Shown piece by piece: positions 63,972 through 64,000 of a stretch of DNA of 64,000 nt. A program made the translations under genes and the position numbers. The notes beneath the pieces are model-generated. The model was not told the DNA's origin and searched no databases. It saw only the letters and a program-made list of their open reading frames with translations. Source of the DNA: Ascidia mentula (taxonomy: Eukaryota > Chordata > Ascidiacea > Phlebobranchia > Ascidiidae); contig OX387205.1 in assembly GCA_947561715.1 (NCBI GenBank), positions 12,839,001-12,903,000 of the forward strand, in the 5' to 3' direction. Position 1 is the first letter of the stretch. The number at the start of each line of letters is the position of its first letter.

Positions 63972-64000
63972 CTAAAGTGACCGGTTTGATGTGAAAAAAG

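Noticed and set aside
1-64000. CRISPR arrays, operons, bacterial promoters or insertion sequences
   Set aside because: Spliced metazoan genes throughout; no direct-repeat/spacer arrays or transposase frames were seen.

Overview
The window is eukaryotic (metazoan) genomic DNA. It is AT-rich, intron-dense and carries no bacterial signals. Four protein-coding genes can be read by splicing in-frame segments between GT/AG sites. They are a supervillin (SVIL) gene, an uncharacterised Ser/Pro/Arg-rich gene, a ZIP (SLC39) metal transporter of the LIV-1 type, and a fibrillar collagen of the COL5A/COL11A clade. Compact introns (mostly 50-800 bp), the base composition, short MITE-like repeats and this gene content fit a tunicate such as Ciona. 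That is an inference, because nothing in the sequence names the species.

Layout. From 226 to about 30,151 on the minus strand lies supervillin: 31 coding exons are recovered, giving about 1,932 codons, and the gene runs off the left edge before the remaining gelsolin repeats and headpiece. An 8.1-kb stretch without a recognisable gene (30,152-38,306) separates it, head to head, from a plus-strand gene of 9 exons (38,307-41,699, 397 aa) whose product I do not recognise. That gene is tail to tail with the ZIP transporter (47,866-42,073, minus, 10 coding exons, 389 aa, complete); their polyadenylation signals are only about 100 bp apart. From 49,735 to the right edge, on the minus strand, is the 3' part of the collagen. 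It includes the whole C-propeptide, a telopeptide junction with an RTRR furin-type site, and 38 Gly-X-Y exons giving about 303 triplets. The N-terminal helix and N-propeptide lie beyond 64,000.

The reading frames support each other: exon phases agree at every join, and nearly all collagen helix exons are exactly 45, 54, 99, 108, 144 or 162 nt. Coordinates were counted by eye and may be off by a base or two. The four genes share no evident pathway: supervillin links membrane, actin and myosin; the ZIP imports divalent metal; the collagen is secreted matrix.

Points most worth a second look: the unidentified plus-strand gene; an apparent intronic polyadenylation site that would give a 983-residue N-terminal supervillin isoform; a strong excess of the palindrome TGACGTCA (about 17 copies where about one is expected); at least three copies of a short inverted-repeat element; a foldback element in a collagen intron; and two hairpins with a hammerhead-like core. 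I found no clear evidence of a wholly new biological system.
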